Assembly: GCF_014490485.1 (NCBI RefSeq)
Contig: NZ_JACTVA010000004.1
Span: 124,001-188,000 of the forward strand
Length of the DNA stretch: 64,000 bases
DNA from: Teichococcus aerophilus
GTDB lineage: Bacteria > Pseudomonadota > Alphaproteobacteria > Acetobacterales > Acetobacteraceae
Direction of reading: 5' to 3'
Below are positions 25,914 to 40,332 of the stretch, piece by piece. Numbering within the stretch: position 1 is the stretch's first letter; each line of letters starts with the position of its first letter. The translations under genes and the position numbers were made by a program. The notes under the pieces were generated by a model. It searched no databases and had not been told where the DNA came from. It was given only the letters and a program-made list of their open reading frames with translations.

Positions 25914-26918
25914 TCAGGCCGCCTGGTGCTGCGCGGGGGCCTGGTCCTCGACGGCGGCCAGGAACTTCTCGGCCTCCAGCGCGGCCATGCAGCCCGTGCC
26001 GGCGGCGGTGACCGCCTGCCGGAACACGCGGTCCTGCACGTCGCCGGCGGCGAAGACGCCCTCCCGGCTGGTGCGGGTCGAATCGGGTTCGGTCACCAGG
26101 TAGCCCTCCGCGTCCATGTCCAACTGCCCCGTGAAGAGGGTGGTCGCGGGCGAGTGGCCGATGGCGACGAAGACGCCGTCCACCGCCAGCTCGGACCGCT
26201 CGCCGGTCTTCACATCGCTCAGTACCAGGCCGCGCGCGACGGGGGCGTGGCCCCCGGTCTGGGCCAGCACTTCTTCCGTCACGCTGTTCCAGCGCACGGT
26301 CACATTGGACTTGGCCAGCAGGCGCTGCTGCAGGATGCGCTCCGCCCGCAGCGAATCGCGCCGGTGCACCAGCGTCACGTGCTTCGCCAGATTGGCCAGG
26401 TACAGCGCTTCCTCGACCGCCGAGTTGCCGCCGCCGATCACCGCGACATCCTTGCCGCGATAGAAGAAGCCGTCGCAGGTGGCGCAGGCGGAGACACCGA
26501 AGCCGGACAGCTCCTTCTCGCCCGGGATGCCGAGCCAGCGGGCCTGGGCGCCGGTGGCGATGACCACGGCCTCGGCCTCATACGTGTCGCCCGAATCGCC
26601 CACGGCGCGGTACGGCCGCTTCGACAGGTCGATGGAGGTGATCAGGTCGTACTGGATGCGGGCGCCGACATGCTCGGCCTGCTCGCGCATCTGTTCCATC
26701 AGCCAGGGGCCCTGGACGGGCGCGGCGAAGCCGGGGAAATTCTCGACCTCGGTGGTGATGGTAAGCTGGCCGCCGGGCTGCATGCCGGCGACGACCAGGG
26801 GTTGCAACCCGGCGCGGGCGGCGTAGATCGCCGCGGTATACCCAGCAGGGCCTGCACCGAGGATCAGCAGGCGGGTACGATGCAGTTCGGGCAAGGTCTT
26901 GGTCCTGGAAACACTCAC
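25914..26918 (-). CDS. trxB: Thioredoxin-disulfide reductase
   Basis: FAD/NADPH flavoenzyme that reduces thioredoxin. The FAD site is RLLILGAGPAGYTAAIYAAR, the redox-active CxxC is SACATCDGFFYRG, and the NADPH site is VAVIGGGNSAVEEALYLANL. The C-terminal FAD motif is EGVFAAGDVQDRVFRQAVTA. The start is uncertain. GTG 26918 is used here. TTG 26894 has a well-placed CAGGA, and an ATG at 26984 gives a longer, less likely form. It is followed by lysR and divergent from the lrp gene. Confidence 0.92.
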   Translation of the reverse strand: MSVSRTKTLPELHRTRLLILGAGPAGYTAAIYAARAGLQPLVVAGMQPGGQLTITTEVENFPGFAAPVQGPWLMEQMREQAEHVGARIQYDLITSIDLSKRPYRAVGDSGDTYEAEAVVIATGAQARWLGIPGEKELSGFGVSACATCDGFFYRGKDVAVIGGGNSAVEEALYLANLAKHVTLVHRRDSLRAERILQQRLLAKSNVTVRWNSVTEEVLAQTGGHAPVARGLVLSDVKTGERSELAVDGVFVAIGHSPATTLFTGQLDMDAEGYLVTEPDSTRTSREGVFAAGDVQDRVFRQAVTAAGTGCMAALEAEKFLAAVEDQAPAQHQAA

Positions 26919-27034
26919 GGGGCACAAGATATCGGCAAGATCGGTGAATACCGCAACCCGGATGCCTTGAATACGCGAGGCCATGCAAGGATATTGCGCT
27001 TGAAACGCCGCGCGAGCAATGAACGGTTCAATTG

Positions 27035-27511
27035 ATGCCCGATTCCATAGATAACCTTGACGCGGTCGACCGGCAGATTCTGGCGGAACTGCAATCCGAC
27101 GGCCGCATGACGAATGTGGAGCTGGCGCGCCGCGTGGATCTCTCCGCCCCGCCCTGCCTGCGCCGGGTGCGGCGGCTGGAGGAAGCCGGCATCATCCGCG
27201 GCTACCATGCCGAGGTCGATCCGGTGGCGCTGGGCTGGGAAATCACCTTCTTCGCGCTGGTGGGGCTGGAGAGCCAGAAGCAGACCCTGCTGCAGGCCTT
27301 CCAGGAGGAGGTGAAGCAGTGGCCGGAGGTGCGGGAGTGCCACATGATCCGCGGCGGCGGCGACTTCCTGCTGCGCGTGGTGGCGCGCGACACGGCGCAT
27401 GAGAATGCGCTGACCAACCGCCTGACCTCGCACGCCACCGTCTCCCGCGTACAGACGCTGCAGACGATCCATACCGCCAAGCAGGTGCCCGGCGTACCGC
27501 TGGAGATGTGA
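27035..27511 (+). CDS. lrp: Lrp/AsnC-family transcriptional regulator
   Basis: 158 residues from ATG 27035. The N-terminal HTH (NLDAVDRQILAELQSDGRMT, RRVDLSAPPCLRRVRRLEEA) is followed by the RAM ligand-binding domain (VGLESQKQTLLQAFQEEVKQ, ECHMIRGGGDFLLRVVARD). It typically senses an amino acid and regulates metabolism of amino acids. It is divergent from trxB, with about 115 bases between them. A hairpin follows the stop. Confidence 0.9.
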   Translation: MPDSIDNLDAVDRQILAELQSDGRMTNVELARRVDLSAPPCLRRVRRLEEAGIIRGYHAEVDPVALGWEITFFALVGLESQKQTLLQAFQEEVKQWPEVRECHMIRGGGDFLLRVVARDTAHENALTNRLTSHATVSRVQTLQTIHTAKQVPGVPLEM

Positions 27512-27516
27512 GGGAG

Positions 27517-27539
27517 CCGGGGGAGGGCGTCCTCCCCGG
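27517..27539. terminator. Terminator-like hairpin between convergent genes
   Basis: CCGGGGGAGG pairs with CCTCCCCGG with one bulged G and a GCGT loop, starting five bases after the lrp stop. The following bases (ACTTGTTG) are only moderately T-rich. It separates lrp from the convergent membrane-protein gene. Confidence 0.55.
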
Positions 27540-27560
27540 ACTTGTTGTCCTGCGCCGGCC

Positions 27561-27956
27561 CTATGCGGCCGCGCGGCGACCCTTGGTCCAGGCCCAGGCC
27601 AGCGCCACGGTGGCGACGAACCATGCCAGCGCCAGCAGCGGGTGCAGGAAAATGGTCAGCAGGTTCATGAACAGCATCGGGTTGATCAGGCCCGCCAGGA
27701 AGATACCGATGCTGTAGCCGTTGACGACCTCCGCCACATCACGGCCCCACAGCCAGCAATGGTTGAAGGTGCCGGCGCTGGAGGTACATTCCGCCAGGGC
27801 CGGTAGCAGGAAGAGCGCGATGATGTTGCTCAGCAGCGGCACCGCGAACATCACCGCCAGCAGCACCAGCGGGCCGCCGACCAGCAGCAGCGCCCAGCCC
27901 AGGCGCCGTTGCCGCCGACGCCGGTCCGCGGCCGGCGAAGCCTCCGTCCCAGCCAC
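27561..27956 (-). CDS. Hypothetical membrane protein
   Basis: 131 residues with a GTG start two bases after the threonine ammonia-lyase stop. An Arg-rich N-terminus (DRRRRQRR) precedes three hydrophobic segments (LGWALLLVGGPLVLLAVMFA, the NIIALFLLPAL region, and the late LLTIFLHPLLALAWFVATVA). A loop between segments two and three contains two Cys (AECTSSAGTFNHCWLWG) that could form a disulphide. It is the last gene of a greA-ilvA cluster. I do not recognise the family. Confidence 0.65.
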   Translation of the reverse strand: MAGTEASPAADRRRRQRRLGWALLLVGGPLVLLAVMFAVPLLSNIIALFLLPALAECTSSAGTFNHCWLWGRDVAEVVNGYSIGIFLAGLINPMLFMNLLTIFLHPLLALAWFVATVALAWAWTKGRRAAA

Positions 27957-27958
27957 GC

Positions 27959-29194
27959 TCAGCCCCGGCGGACGACGTACTGGGCGGCCGCCAGCGCGGC
28001 GATGATGGCGTTGCCCTGCGCCGAGTCGCGGACCTCGATCATCAGCTCCAGCTCGGTCGACTGCACCGTGGGGGCGCCGAACAATTGCTGGTGCTTGACC
28101 TCGATGACATTGCCGCCGGCATCAGCGATGCGGCGGGAGATGTCGGAGAGCATGCCGGGGCGGTCGGGGATATCGAAGGTCAGGCGCAGCAGCCGGCCAT
28201 CCCGCAGCAACTGCCGCAGCAACACGTTGGAGAGCGCCCGCGCATCGATATTGCCGCCGCAGACCGGCGTGCCGACCCGCTTGCCGGCGAACAGGGACGG
28301 ATGCGTCAGCAGCGCCGCGACGCCAGCGGCACCGGCGCCTTCCGCCACCACCTTGGCACCTTCGGCCAGCAGGGCGATGCCCTGCTCCACCGCACGCTCC
28401 GGCACGATCAGGACCTCGACGCCCAGGCGCTTCAGCAAGGCGTAGGGCGCCTCGCCGACATCGCGCACGGCGATGCCCTCGGCCACCGTCGGGCCGCCGA
28501 CGGCCACCGGCTGCCCGGCCAGGCGCTGCGCCATGGCCGGATAGCCCTCGACCTCGACGCCATAGATCTTCACGCGCGGGTTCAGCTCGGCAATCGCGGC
28601 CGCGCAGCCGGCGAGCAGGCCGCCGCCGCCGACCGGGATGACCAGCGTGTCGATCTCCGGCGCGTCCTCGACCATCTCCAGCGCCATGGTGCCCTGGCCG
28701 GCGATGACGCCGGGGTCGTCATAGGGGTGGATGAAGGTCAGCCCCTCGCGTAGCGCCAGGTCGTGGGCGTAGGCGGCGGCCTCGGCCAGCATCTCGCCGT
28801 GCAGCACCACCCTGGCGCCCCAGCCCTCGGTGCGCGTCACCTTGGTCGAGGGGGTGAATTTCGGCATGACGATGGTGGCGGCGATGCCCAGCAGGCTGGC
28901 ATGCCGCGCCACGGCCTGGGCATGGTTGCCGGCGGACATGGCGACGACACCCGCCGCGCGTTCCCGCGCCGTCAGCAGCGCCAGCCGGTTGGCGGCGCCA
29001 CGCTCCTTGAAGGCCCCGGTGGCCTGCAGGTTGTCCAGCTTCAGCCAGACGTCGCAGCCCACCGCGCGCCCGACGGCGTGGGAGGGCAGGGTGGGCGTCC
29101 GCAACACCGCACCCTGGATGCGGGCCGCGGCGGCCCGCACCTCAGCCAGCCCGATCACAGGCAGGTCGGCGGGCTCCACCAACGGCCGCTGCAT
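27959..29194 (-). CDS. ilvA: Threonine ammonia-lyase (ACT-domain form)
   Basis: 411 residues. PLP Lys63 lies in QATGAFKERGAANR, the Gly-rich phosphate site is PVGGGGLLAG, and SAGNHAQAVA is conserved. A C-terminal ACT domain (RLTFDIPDRPGMLSDISRRI) marks the regulated form of about 400 residues. It converts threonine to 2-oxobutanoate and ammonia, either for isoleucine synthesis or for threonine breakdown. Its ATG overlaps the greA stop by one base, indicating co-transcription. Confidence 0.9.
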   Translation of the reverse strand: MQRPLVEPADLPVIGLAEVRAAAARIQGAVLRTPTLPSHAVGRAVGCDVWLKLDNLQATGAFKERGAANRLALLTARERAAGVVAMSAGNHAQAVARHASLLGIAATIVMPKFTPSTKVTRTEGWGARVVLHGEMLAEAAAYAHDLALREGLTFIHPYDDPGVIAGQGTMALEMVEDAPEIDTLVIPVGGGGLLAGCAAAIAELNPRVKIYGVEVEGYPAMAQRLAGQPVAVGGPTVAEGIAVRDVGEAPYALLKRLGVEVLIVPERAVEQGIALLAEGAKVVAEGAGAAGVAALLTHPSLFAGKRVGTPVCGGNIDARALSNVLLRQLLRDGRLLRLTFDIPDRPGMLSDISRRIADAGGNVIEVKHQQLFGAPTVQSTELELMIEVRDSAQGNAIIAALAAAQYVVRRG

Positions 29195-29667
29195 CAGCGG
29201 AACCGCACCTTGGCGATCTCGTAGGCACGGGCGCCGCCCGGGGCCGGCACCTCCACCGTATCGCCGACCGACTTGCCCAGCAGGGCTTTGGCGAGCGGCG
29301 AGGACATGGAGACGGAGCCGTTCTTCATGTCTGCCTCATACGCGCCGACGATGCGGTAGGATTTCTCCTCCTCCGTCTCCTCGTCGATGATCGTGACATA
29401 GGCGCCGAACTTCACCTGGTCGCCGGAGAACTTGGAGATGTCGATGATCTCCGAGGCCGGGACGATGGTCTCCAGCTCCGCGATCCGGCCCTCGATGAAG
29501 GACTGGCGCTCCCGCGCGGCATGGTACTCGGCGTTCTCGGAGAGATCGCCATGGGCACGCGCTTCCGCGATCGCGCGGATCACGGCGGGGCGTTCCTCAG
29601 CCCTCAGCTGGCGCAGCTCCTCTTCGAGCCTTGCATGGCCTTCGGCGGTCATGGGGAACTTCTGCAC
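29194..29667 (-). CDS. greA: Transcription elongation factor GreA
   Basis: 157 residues, standard size. The N-terminal coiled coil ([20 protein letters not shown], then [20 protein letters not shown]) carries the acidic tip residues that stimulate cleavage of backtracked RNA by RNA polymerase. The C-terminal FKBP-like domain ends with the typical [20 protein letters not shown]. It is the first gene of the greA-ilvA-membrane protein cluster, downstream of a hairpin that ends carB. Confidence 0.95.
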   Translation of the reverse strand: MQKFPMTAEGHARLEEELRQLRAEERPAVIRAIAEARAHGDLSENAEYHAARERQSFIEGRIAELETIVPASEIIDISKFSGDQVKFGAYVTIIDEETEEEKSYRIVGAYEADMKNGSVSMSSPLAKALLGKSVGDTVEVPAPGGARAYEIAKVRFR

Positions 29668-29770
29668 GGCGTGCCCTTCCTAACAAACGATGGCCCCATC
29701 GGTAGCGCCGGCCGGGCCATCTTGGCCGGGCCGGCACCGCCGGTGGGGCAGGGACTATAAAGGGGGCTAA

Positions 29771-29795
29771 GGCCGCCTCCGTCACGGAAGCGGCC
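29771..29795 (-). terminator. Hairpin after carB
   Basis: On the minus strand an 11-base stem (GGCCGCTTCCG, one wobble) with a TGA loop lies nine bases after the carB stop. It is followed by TTAGCCCCCTTTAT, a weak T-rich tail. It probably separates carB from the greA cluster. Confidence 0.65.
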
Positions 29796-29803
29796 CCACC
29801 CGG

Positions 29804-33049
<3,246 letters not shown>

Positions 33050-33166
33050 CGGGGAGGGGCCTCAGGTCTGGAGCATGATCGCTGGCGGCGGGTTCACCGT
33101 GCAGCGCGGGTCATGCGGATCAATCACAGGGTGCGCGGCCCGGCGGATGGGCCGCGCGCAGGAAGT

Positions 33167-33916
33167 TCAGCCGTGCACCGACAGGCCGCCATCCACCGGA
33201 ATGGCCGTGCCGGTGACGAAGGCCGCGGCGTCGCTGGCCAGGAAGGCGGCGAGGCCGGAGAAGTCGCCCGGGTTGCCCCAGCGCTTCTGCGGCGTGCGGG
33301 CCAGCACGCGGTCGTTCAGGTCCGGCATGTCGCGCTTGGCGCCGGCCGTCAGCTCGGTCTCGATCCAGCCGGGCAGGATGGCGTTGGCGGTGATGCCATC
33401 CGGCCCCCATGCCACGGCCAGGCTGCGCGTGTACTGCACGATGCCGCCCTTGCTGGCGCCATAGGCGGGGGAGAGCGGCAGGCCGAAGATCGACATCATC
33501 GAGCCGATGGAGATGATGCGCCCGTGGCCGGAGGCCTTCAGGTGCGGGTAGGCGGCACGGCTCATCCGCATGGCGCTGGTCAGGTTGGCGTCCATGACGG
33601 CCATCCATTCCTCGTCCGTCACGTCCTGCGGCAGGCGGCGAATATTGGTGCCGGCATTGTTGACCAGGATGTCGATGCCGCCACCCTGCTCCACCACCTG
33701 GGCGATGACGCGGTCCGCCGCATCCTTCTCCGTCAGGTCGGCCTGGATGGCGAAGGCGCCGTCACCCAGCTCGGCCACCGCGGCCTTGTTCTTGTCGGCG
33801 TTGCGGCCGACCACGGCCACCCAGGCGCCGGCCTTGGCCAGCCCGCGCGCCATGCCGAGGCCGATGCCGCCATTGCCGCCCGTGACCACGGCGACCCGTC
33901 CGCTGAGATCGAACAT
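33167..33916 (-). CDS. Short-chain dehydrogenase/reductase
   Basis: 249 residues, classical SDR. The cofactor motif is VVTGGNGGIGLGMARGL, NNAGTN is present, and the catalytic set is Ser in ISIGSMMSIFG and Tyr/Lys in AYGASKGG. The C-terminal GTAIPVDGGLSVHG resembles the 2-deoxy-D-gluconate/glucose dehydrogenase group (KduD-like). The residue after the first strand (VGRNADK) favours NADP. It sits between carA and carB on the same strand with no obvious link to carbamoyl phosphate. The substrate is unknown. Confidence 0.88.
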   Translation of the reverse strand: MFDLSGRVAVVTGGNGGIGLGMARGLAKAGAWVAVVGRNADKNKAAVAELGDGAFAIQADLTEKDAADRVIAQVVEQGGGIDILVNNAGTNIRRLPQDVTDEEWMAVMDANLTSAMRMSRAAYPHLKASGHGRIISIGSMMSIFGLPLSPAYGASKGGIVQYTRSLAVAWGPDGITANAILPGWIETELTAGAKRDMPDLNDRVLARTPQKRWGNPGDFSGLAAFLASDAAAFVTGTAIPVDGGLSVHG

Positions 33917-33948
33917 CTTCGTTCCTCTTTCCTGGAAAGGGCCGTTGC

Positions 33949-35430
33949 TCAGCCCTTTTGGGCCGCGATCATGTCCACGAAGCGGTGGAAGAGATAGTGG
34001 CTGTCCGACGGGCCGGGGCTCGCCTCCGGGTGGTACTGGACAGAGAAGGCGGGTTTGTCCGTGGCGGCGATGCCCTCGTTGGAACCGTCGAACAGCGACT
34101 TGTGCGTCACCGTCACGCCGGCGGGCAGGCTCGCCTCGTCCACCGCGAAGCCGTGGTTCTGGCTGGTGATCTCCACCTTGCCGGTGGCGAGGTCCTGCAC
34201 CGGCTGGTTAGCGCCGCGGTGGCCGCGGTCCAGCTTGTAGGTCTTGGCGCCCAGGGCCAGGGCCAGCAGCTGGTGCCCCAGGCAGATGCCGAAGACCGGC
34301 TTACCGGAAGCCAGCACGCCCTGGATGGCGGGCACGGCGTACACGCCGGTCGCCGCCGGGTCGCCCGGGCCGTTGGAAAGGAAGACGCCATCCGGGTTAT
34401 GGGCCAGGATGTCCTCGGCGGTGGCGGTGGCGGGCACCACGGTCACGTCGCAGCCGGCATCGGCCAGGCAGCGCAGGATGTTGCGCTTGGCGCCGTAGTC
34501 GACGGCCACGACCTTGTGGGCGCGCACCGGGTTCTTCTCGAAGCCCTGGCCCCAGCTCCACAGGCCCTCTTCCCAGGCATAGGACTGGCGGCAGGAGACC
34601 TCCTTGGCCAGGTCCATGCCTTCCAGCCCGGGCCAGCCGGCGGCCTCGGCGCGCAGGGCGGCCAGGTCGAACTTGCCATCCACCGGGAAGGCCAGCACGC
34701 CGTTCGGCGCGCCGCCATCGCGGATGCGCAGTGTCAGCGCCCGGGTATCCACGCCGGCGATGCCGGGGATGCCGTGGCTCTTCAGCCAGTCATCCAAATG
34801 GCGGGTGGCGCGGTAATTGGCGGGCTCGGTCAGGTCCAGCTTCACCACCAGGCCGCGCGCGGCCGGGTTGATGCTCTCCACATCCTCCGCATTGGCGCCG
34901 ACATTGCCGATATGCGGGAAGGTGAAGGTGATGATCTGGCCGGCATAGGACGGGTCGGTCAGGGTCTCCTGATAGCCCGTCATGGCGGTGTTGAAGCAGA
35001 TCTCGCCGACGCTGGTGGTGTGGGCGCCGAAGCCCATGCCCCAGAAGACGGAGCCGTCGCCCAGGACCAGCGCGGCGGTGGCGCCGGAGGGCGGCTGCTC
35101 GGCGGCCATGCTGCTGCTCTGCTGCTGGGTCTGCATCGGGCTCTCCGCTTCCGGTGTGATGGGCGCGCCCTGGGGCACGGATGTTTTGGCCGCGCCCGGG
35201 GCTGCGAAAGTCTTGGGCGCGAAACTCTGGGGCGCCGTCGCAGGCGCGGGCGCGCCCAGCGGCATGTCGGCCAGGCTCAGGCCGGTGGCGGCGATGATGG
35301 CCGGCCAGTGCTTGGGCGGGATGGCGCGTGACTGGCGCCACTTCCGCACGGCCTCCGTACCGATGCCACAACGCTGGGCGGCAACTTCGGCGCCACCGAT
35401 CAGGCTCAGGATGTCTTCGACGGACCGCAT
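33949..35430 (-). CDS. carA: Carbamoyl-phosphate synthase small subunit with N-terminal HTH domain
   Basis: 493 residues from ATG 35430 (AAGG six bases upstream). Residues 1-58 are a Cro-like HTH (MRSVEDILSLIGGAEVAAQR, then IGTEAVRKWRQSRAIPPKHW). A Pro/Ala/Gln-rich linker follows to about residue 105. Then comes an ordinary CarA starting near ALVLGDGSVFWGMGFGA, with glutaminase motif PVFGICLGHQLLALALG (nucleophile Cys) and His/Glu in YHPEASPGP. It supplies ammonia to CarB. An internal ATG at 35136 has GGAGAG five bases upstream, so a normal-length CarA might also be made. Twin palindromes lie directly upstream. HTH-CarA proteins occur in alphaproteobacteria; DNA binding by this domain is inference. 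Confidence 0.93.
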   Translation of the reverse strand: MRSVEDILSLIGGAEVAAQRCGIGTEAVRKWRQSRAIPPKHWPAIIAATGLSLADMPLGAPAPATAPQSFAPKTFAAPGAAKTSVPQGAPITPEAESPMQTQQQSSSMAAEQPPSGATAALVLGDGSVFWGMGFGAHTTSVGEICFNTAMTGYQETLTDPSYAGQIITFTFPHIGNVGANAEDVESINPAARGLVVKLDLTEPANYRATRHLDDWLKSHGIPGIAGVDTRALTLRIRDGGAPNGVLAFPVDGKFDLAALRAEAAGWPGLEGMDLAKEVSCRQSYAWEEGLWSWGQGFEKNPVRAHKVVAVDYGAKRNILRCLADAGCDVTVVPATATAEDILAHNPDGVFLSNGPGDPAATGVYAVPAIQGVLASGKPVFGICLGHQLLALALGAKTYKLDRGHRGANQPVQDLATGKVEITSQNHGFAVDEASLPAGVTVTHKSLFDGSNEGIAATDKPAFSVQYHPEASPGPSDSHYLFHRFVDMIAAQKG

Positions 35431-35440
35431 GCCGGCCTTA

Positions 35441-35503
35441 TGTGGGAATTCTTTTCCCAACACAAGAATTCCAGGCGGGAGTCGGTGGGAAAAAAATTCC
35501 CAC
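35441..35503. promoter_or_regulatory. Twin palindromic operator between carA and yqeY
   Basis: Two copies of TGGGAA-N5-TTCCCA: one at 35443-35459 (spacer TTCTT) and a longer perfect one, GTGGGAA-AAAAA-TTCCCAC, at 35485-35503. Their centres are 43 bases apart, close to four helical turns, so two dimers could bind the same face. The first copy is 11 bases from the carA ATG. This looks like a true operator pair; the binding protein is unknown. Confidence 0.65.
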
Positions 35504-35619
35504 GCTTGCCGGGCGGCTGGCCTGTGGTGGTTCCTCTGGCCCTCGCGCCGCCCCGGGCCTTATACCCGCGACCCATGCCTGGCGCCGCCGCGCCCGGCCC
35601 CCGACCAAGGAGATTCACC

Positions 35620-36078
35620 ATGACCCTGCGCGCACGCTTCCTGGAGGAAATGAAGGCCTCGATGAAGGCCGGCGACTCCGCGCGCACCTCTACCATCCGC
35701 ATGGTCATGGCCAAGCTGAAGGACACGGACATCGCCTCCCGCCCCACCGGCGTGACCGAGGTGCCGGATGAGCAGATCGTCTCCATGCTGCGCGGCATGG
35801 TGAAGTCCCGCCGCGAGAGCGTCGAGATGTACACCCAGGGCAACCGACCGGAGCTCGCCGCCAAGGAAGAGGCCGAGATCGCCGTGATCGAGGGCTTCCT
35901 GCCGCAGCAGATGGATGACGCTGCCACCCAGGCCGCCGTCGATGCCGCCGTGGCCGAGGCCGGCGCCACCAGCATCAAGGACATGGGCAAGGTCATGGCC
36001 GTGCTGCGCGCCAAGTACGCGGCGACGCTGGACATGGGCAAGGCCGGGCCGCTGGTGAAGGCGAAGCTGGGCGCCTGA
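35620..36078 (+). CDS. yqeY: GatB/YqeY domain protein
   Basis: 152 residues from ATG 35620 with a strong AAGGAG nine bases upstream. It begins MTLRARFLEEMKASMKAGDS and is homologous to the tRNA-binding tail domain of GatB. The helical pattern (EQIVSMLRGMVKSRRESVEM, EIAVIEGFLPQQM, DMGKVMAVLRAKYA) is typical. The family lies upstream of dnaG in many bacteria, as here. Its biochemical role is not settled. Confidence 0.92.
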   Translation: MTLRARFLEEMKASMKAGDSARTSTIRMVMAKLKDTDIASRPTGVTEVPDEQIVSMLRGMVKSRRESVEMYTQGNRPELAAKEEAEIAVIEGFLPQQMDDAATQAAVDAAVAEAGATSIKDMGKVMAVLRAKYAATLDMGKAGPLVKAKLGA

Positions 36079-36103
36079 TGGGGAAAGAGTCAGGTCGGGG
36101 GGA

Positions 36104-36291
36104 GGAATTCCCCCGAGCCCCCATCTTTTCTCTTCGAGTTGGCGTGGCGCTCCCAGACAGGTGACCCTCCGGCGACTGACAGTCAGCCCGCGCCGCCTTT
36201 ATGATTCATAACGGCTCTTCACCCGGCGCGCCGGTTTGTCCTTCCGGCCGAAGCCCAGCTTGCAAAAGAAAGAAGGGGGTTCGGGGAATTC
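36104..36291. repeat. Dispersed terminal-inverted-repeat element, copy 1
   Basis: A 188-base non-coding segment between yqeY and dnaG is bounded by GGAATTC on both sides. The left end (36104-36151) and the reverse complement of the right end (36291-36245) share about 35-40 positions: GAATTCCCC, then G/A-rich to CCCC, a T/C run, GCAAG and a GGC/GGGC step. A copy with the same ends lies at 49109-49327. There is no open frame for a transposase. It resembles a MITE-like or palindromic interspersed element. Confidence 0.65.
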
Positions 36292-36366
36292 TTTCGCCGA
36301 CCTTACGCTTTCCCGCAGCCACTTCCCCGCTGACGCCCGCACCGCTCATGCTCTAAGAGCCACCTC

Positions 36367-38211
36367 ATGGCGTTGCCTCCCAATTTTCTGGACGAGCTCA
36401 GGCTGCGGACGCCGCTGCCGGCGTTGATCGGCCGCAAGACCAAGGTCACGCGGTCCGGGCGGCAATGGCGGGCCTGCTGCCCGTTTCACGGCGAGAAGAC
36501 GCCGTCCTTCTACATTTATGACGACCACTACCATTGCTTCGGTTGCGGGGCGCATGGTGATGCCATTGCCTTCGTCATGCAGAGCGACGGCGCCTCCTTC
36601 CCCGAGGCGGTGGAGCGGCTGGCGGGCGAGGCCGGGCTGGAAGTGCCCAAGGCCACCCCGCAACAGGCGAAGCGGGAAGCCAAAAGCCGCGACCTGCATG
36701 CCGTACTGGAAGCCGCCGCCGAGGCCTTCCAGCGCCGGTTGCGCCTGCCGGAAGGCCGCGCCGGGCTGGACTACCTGCTGCGCCGCGGCCTGAGCGAGGC
36801 GACCATCCAGAAATTCGGCCTCGGCTGGTCCGGCGGCGGGCGTGGCGCGCTGGCGGCGGACCTGAAGCCGCTGGGCATCGAGCTGCGCCAACTGGTGGAT
36901 GCCGGGCTGATGCGGGCCGGGGAGGGCAGCGAGCCACCGGTGGACCTGTTCTTCAACCGCGTCATGTTCCCCATCCGGGACCGGCGGGGGAAGCTGGTCT
37001 CCTTCGGCGGGCGCATCCTGGGCGACGGGCAGCCGAAATACGTCAATGGGCCGGAGACCGACCTCTTCTCCAAGCGCCGCAACCTCTATGGCATCGACCT
37101 GGCGCGGGAAGCCGCCTTCCGGGGCCAGAAGGTGGTTGTGGCCGAAGGCTACATGGACGTCATCGCCCTGCACCAGGCCGGGTTCGGCGCGGCGGTGGCG
37201 CCGCTCGGCACCGCGCTGACGGAGGAGCAGCTCGCGGAACTCTGGCGCATGGTGCCGGACCCGGTGCTGTGCTTCGACGGCGACAATGCCGGCACCCGCG
37301 CCGCCGCCAAGGCGGCCGAGACGGCGCTGCCGCTGCTCTCGCCGGAGCGGACCCTGGCCTTCATCGCCCTGCCAGCGGGCGAGGACCCGGATTCCCTGAC
37401 GCGCAAGAACGGCGCCGGCGCCTTCCAGTCCCTGCTGGATGCCGCCAAGCCGCTGAGCGACGTGCTGTACGACATGCTGGCGGCGCAGAGCCCGGGCGCC
37501 ACGCCGGAAGCCCGCGCCACCCTGCGCCACAAGCTGGTCGGCGCCGCCGAGGTCATCCCGGACAAGACGCTCGGCGCTGAATATCGGCGGCTGCTGCTGG
37601 ACCGGTTCTTCGAATCCGGCCGGCGGGCGCCGCAGCCGCGCTTCGCCCCGCGTGGCGAGTGGAAGAAGGGTGGCCGCCCCGGCCCGCCGGCGCTGAACCT
37701 GCCCAGCCCGGGCATCGACCGCGATCGCACGCAGCGGGAACGCGCCGGGTGCCTGATGGCCATGACCATCTCCCACCCCTGGCTGCTGCCGGAGGTGGAG
37801 GAGGCGCTGGGCCAGCTGGACCTGCCGCCCGACAGCCCCGAGGCATTGTTGCGCGACGGCATCCTGCACTGGCATGCTGGCGCCGAGCAGCTTGACCCGG
37901 ACGCCCTGCGCGCCCACCTGCAGGCGACGCGGGCGGAGGAACTGGCCTGGGCCACGCGCCTGCCCGGCCTGCCCCGCGCCGCGATGGCCGAGGCCCTGCC
38001 GAAGGAAGTGGCGGCGGGCTGGTGGCACTTCTTCGGCCTGCTGCGCGGCCAGGAGGCCCTGATGGAAGACCGGCGGCAGGCGGAGCTGGACTGGATCGCC
38101 TCGAACGACGAAGCCGCGCTGACACGGCTGGTCCGCCTGACCGAGGCCCTCTCCGCCCAGCAGCGCGGGGATATGGAGGATGACACCAACGAGGCCGACA
38201 CCGCGCTGTAA
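36367..38211 (+). CDS. dnaG: DNA primase
   Basis: 614 residues. The CHC2 zinc site is Cys38, His41, Cys57 and Cys60 ([24 protein letters not shown]). The catalytic core has [20 protein letters not shown], the TOPRIM Glu in [15 protein letters not shown] and the metal Asp pair in [13 protein letters not shown]. The C-terminal third, which binds the DnaB helicase, is poorly conserved as usual. It makes RNA primers at the replication fork. It lies upstream of rpoD in the classic macromolecular-synthesis arrangement. Confidence 0.96.
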   Translation: MALPPNFLDELRLRTPLPALIGRKTKVTRSGRQWRACCPFHGEKTPSFYIYDDHYHCFGCGAHGDAIAFVMQSDGASFPEAVERLAGEAGLEVPKATPQQAKREAKSRDLHAVLEAAAEAFQRRLRLPEGRAGLDYLLRRGLSEATIQKFGLGWSGGGRGALAADLKPLGIELRQLVDAGLMRAGEGSEPPVDLFFNRVMFPIRDRRGKLVSFGGRILGDGQPKYVNGPETDLFSKRRNLYGIDLAREAAFRGQKVVVAEGYMDVIALHQAGFGAAVAPLGTALTEEQLAELWRMVPDPVLCFDGDNAGTRAAAKAAETALPLLSPERTLAFIALPAGEDPDSLTRKNGAGAFQSLLDAAKPLSDVLYDMLAAQSPGATPEARATLRHKLVGAAEVIPDKTLGAEYRRLLLDRFFESGRRAPQPRFAPRGEWKKGGRPGPPALNLPSPGIDRDRTQRERAGCLMAMTISHPWLLPEVEEALGQLDLPPDSPEALLRDGILHWHAGAEQLDPDALRAHLQATRAEELAWATRLPGLPRAAMAEALPKEVAAGWWHFFGLLRGQEALMEDRRQAELDWIASNDEAALTRLVRLTEALSAQQRGDMEDDTNEADTAL

Positions 38212-38396
38212 CGGCGTGGCTTTCGCTCCACCGGCTCTTGTGTTGCGGGGCCACGCGCGGCTATGGCCCGAAGTGTGGTGCGCGGCGCCCCAGGGTTTCC
38301 GGGGCCCGCTGGAATCAGAACGATGCGCCACCCGCGCCGGTTTTCCGGCGATGGCTTCGGGTGGCATGTGCGGCGGCATCTGACGGAGCGGACGGC

Positions 38397-40325
<1,929 letters not shown>

Positions 40326-40332
40326 GGCCGCC

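Noticed and set aside
35431-35463. Start of CarA at GTG 35463
   Set aside because: It would place the start inside the first palindrome and adds residues without family support; ATG 35430 has AAGG at a good distance.
36104-36291. Insertion sequence between yqeY and dnaG
   Set aside because: There is no transposase frame and no clear target duplication; it is listed as a non-autonomous inverted-repeat element instead.
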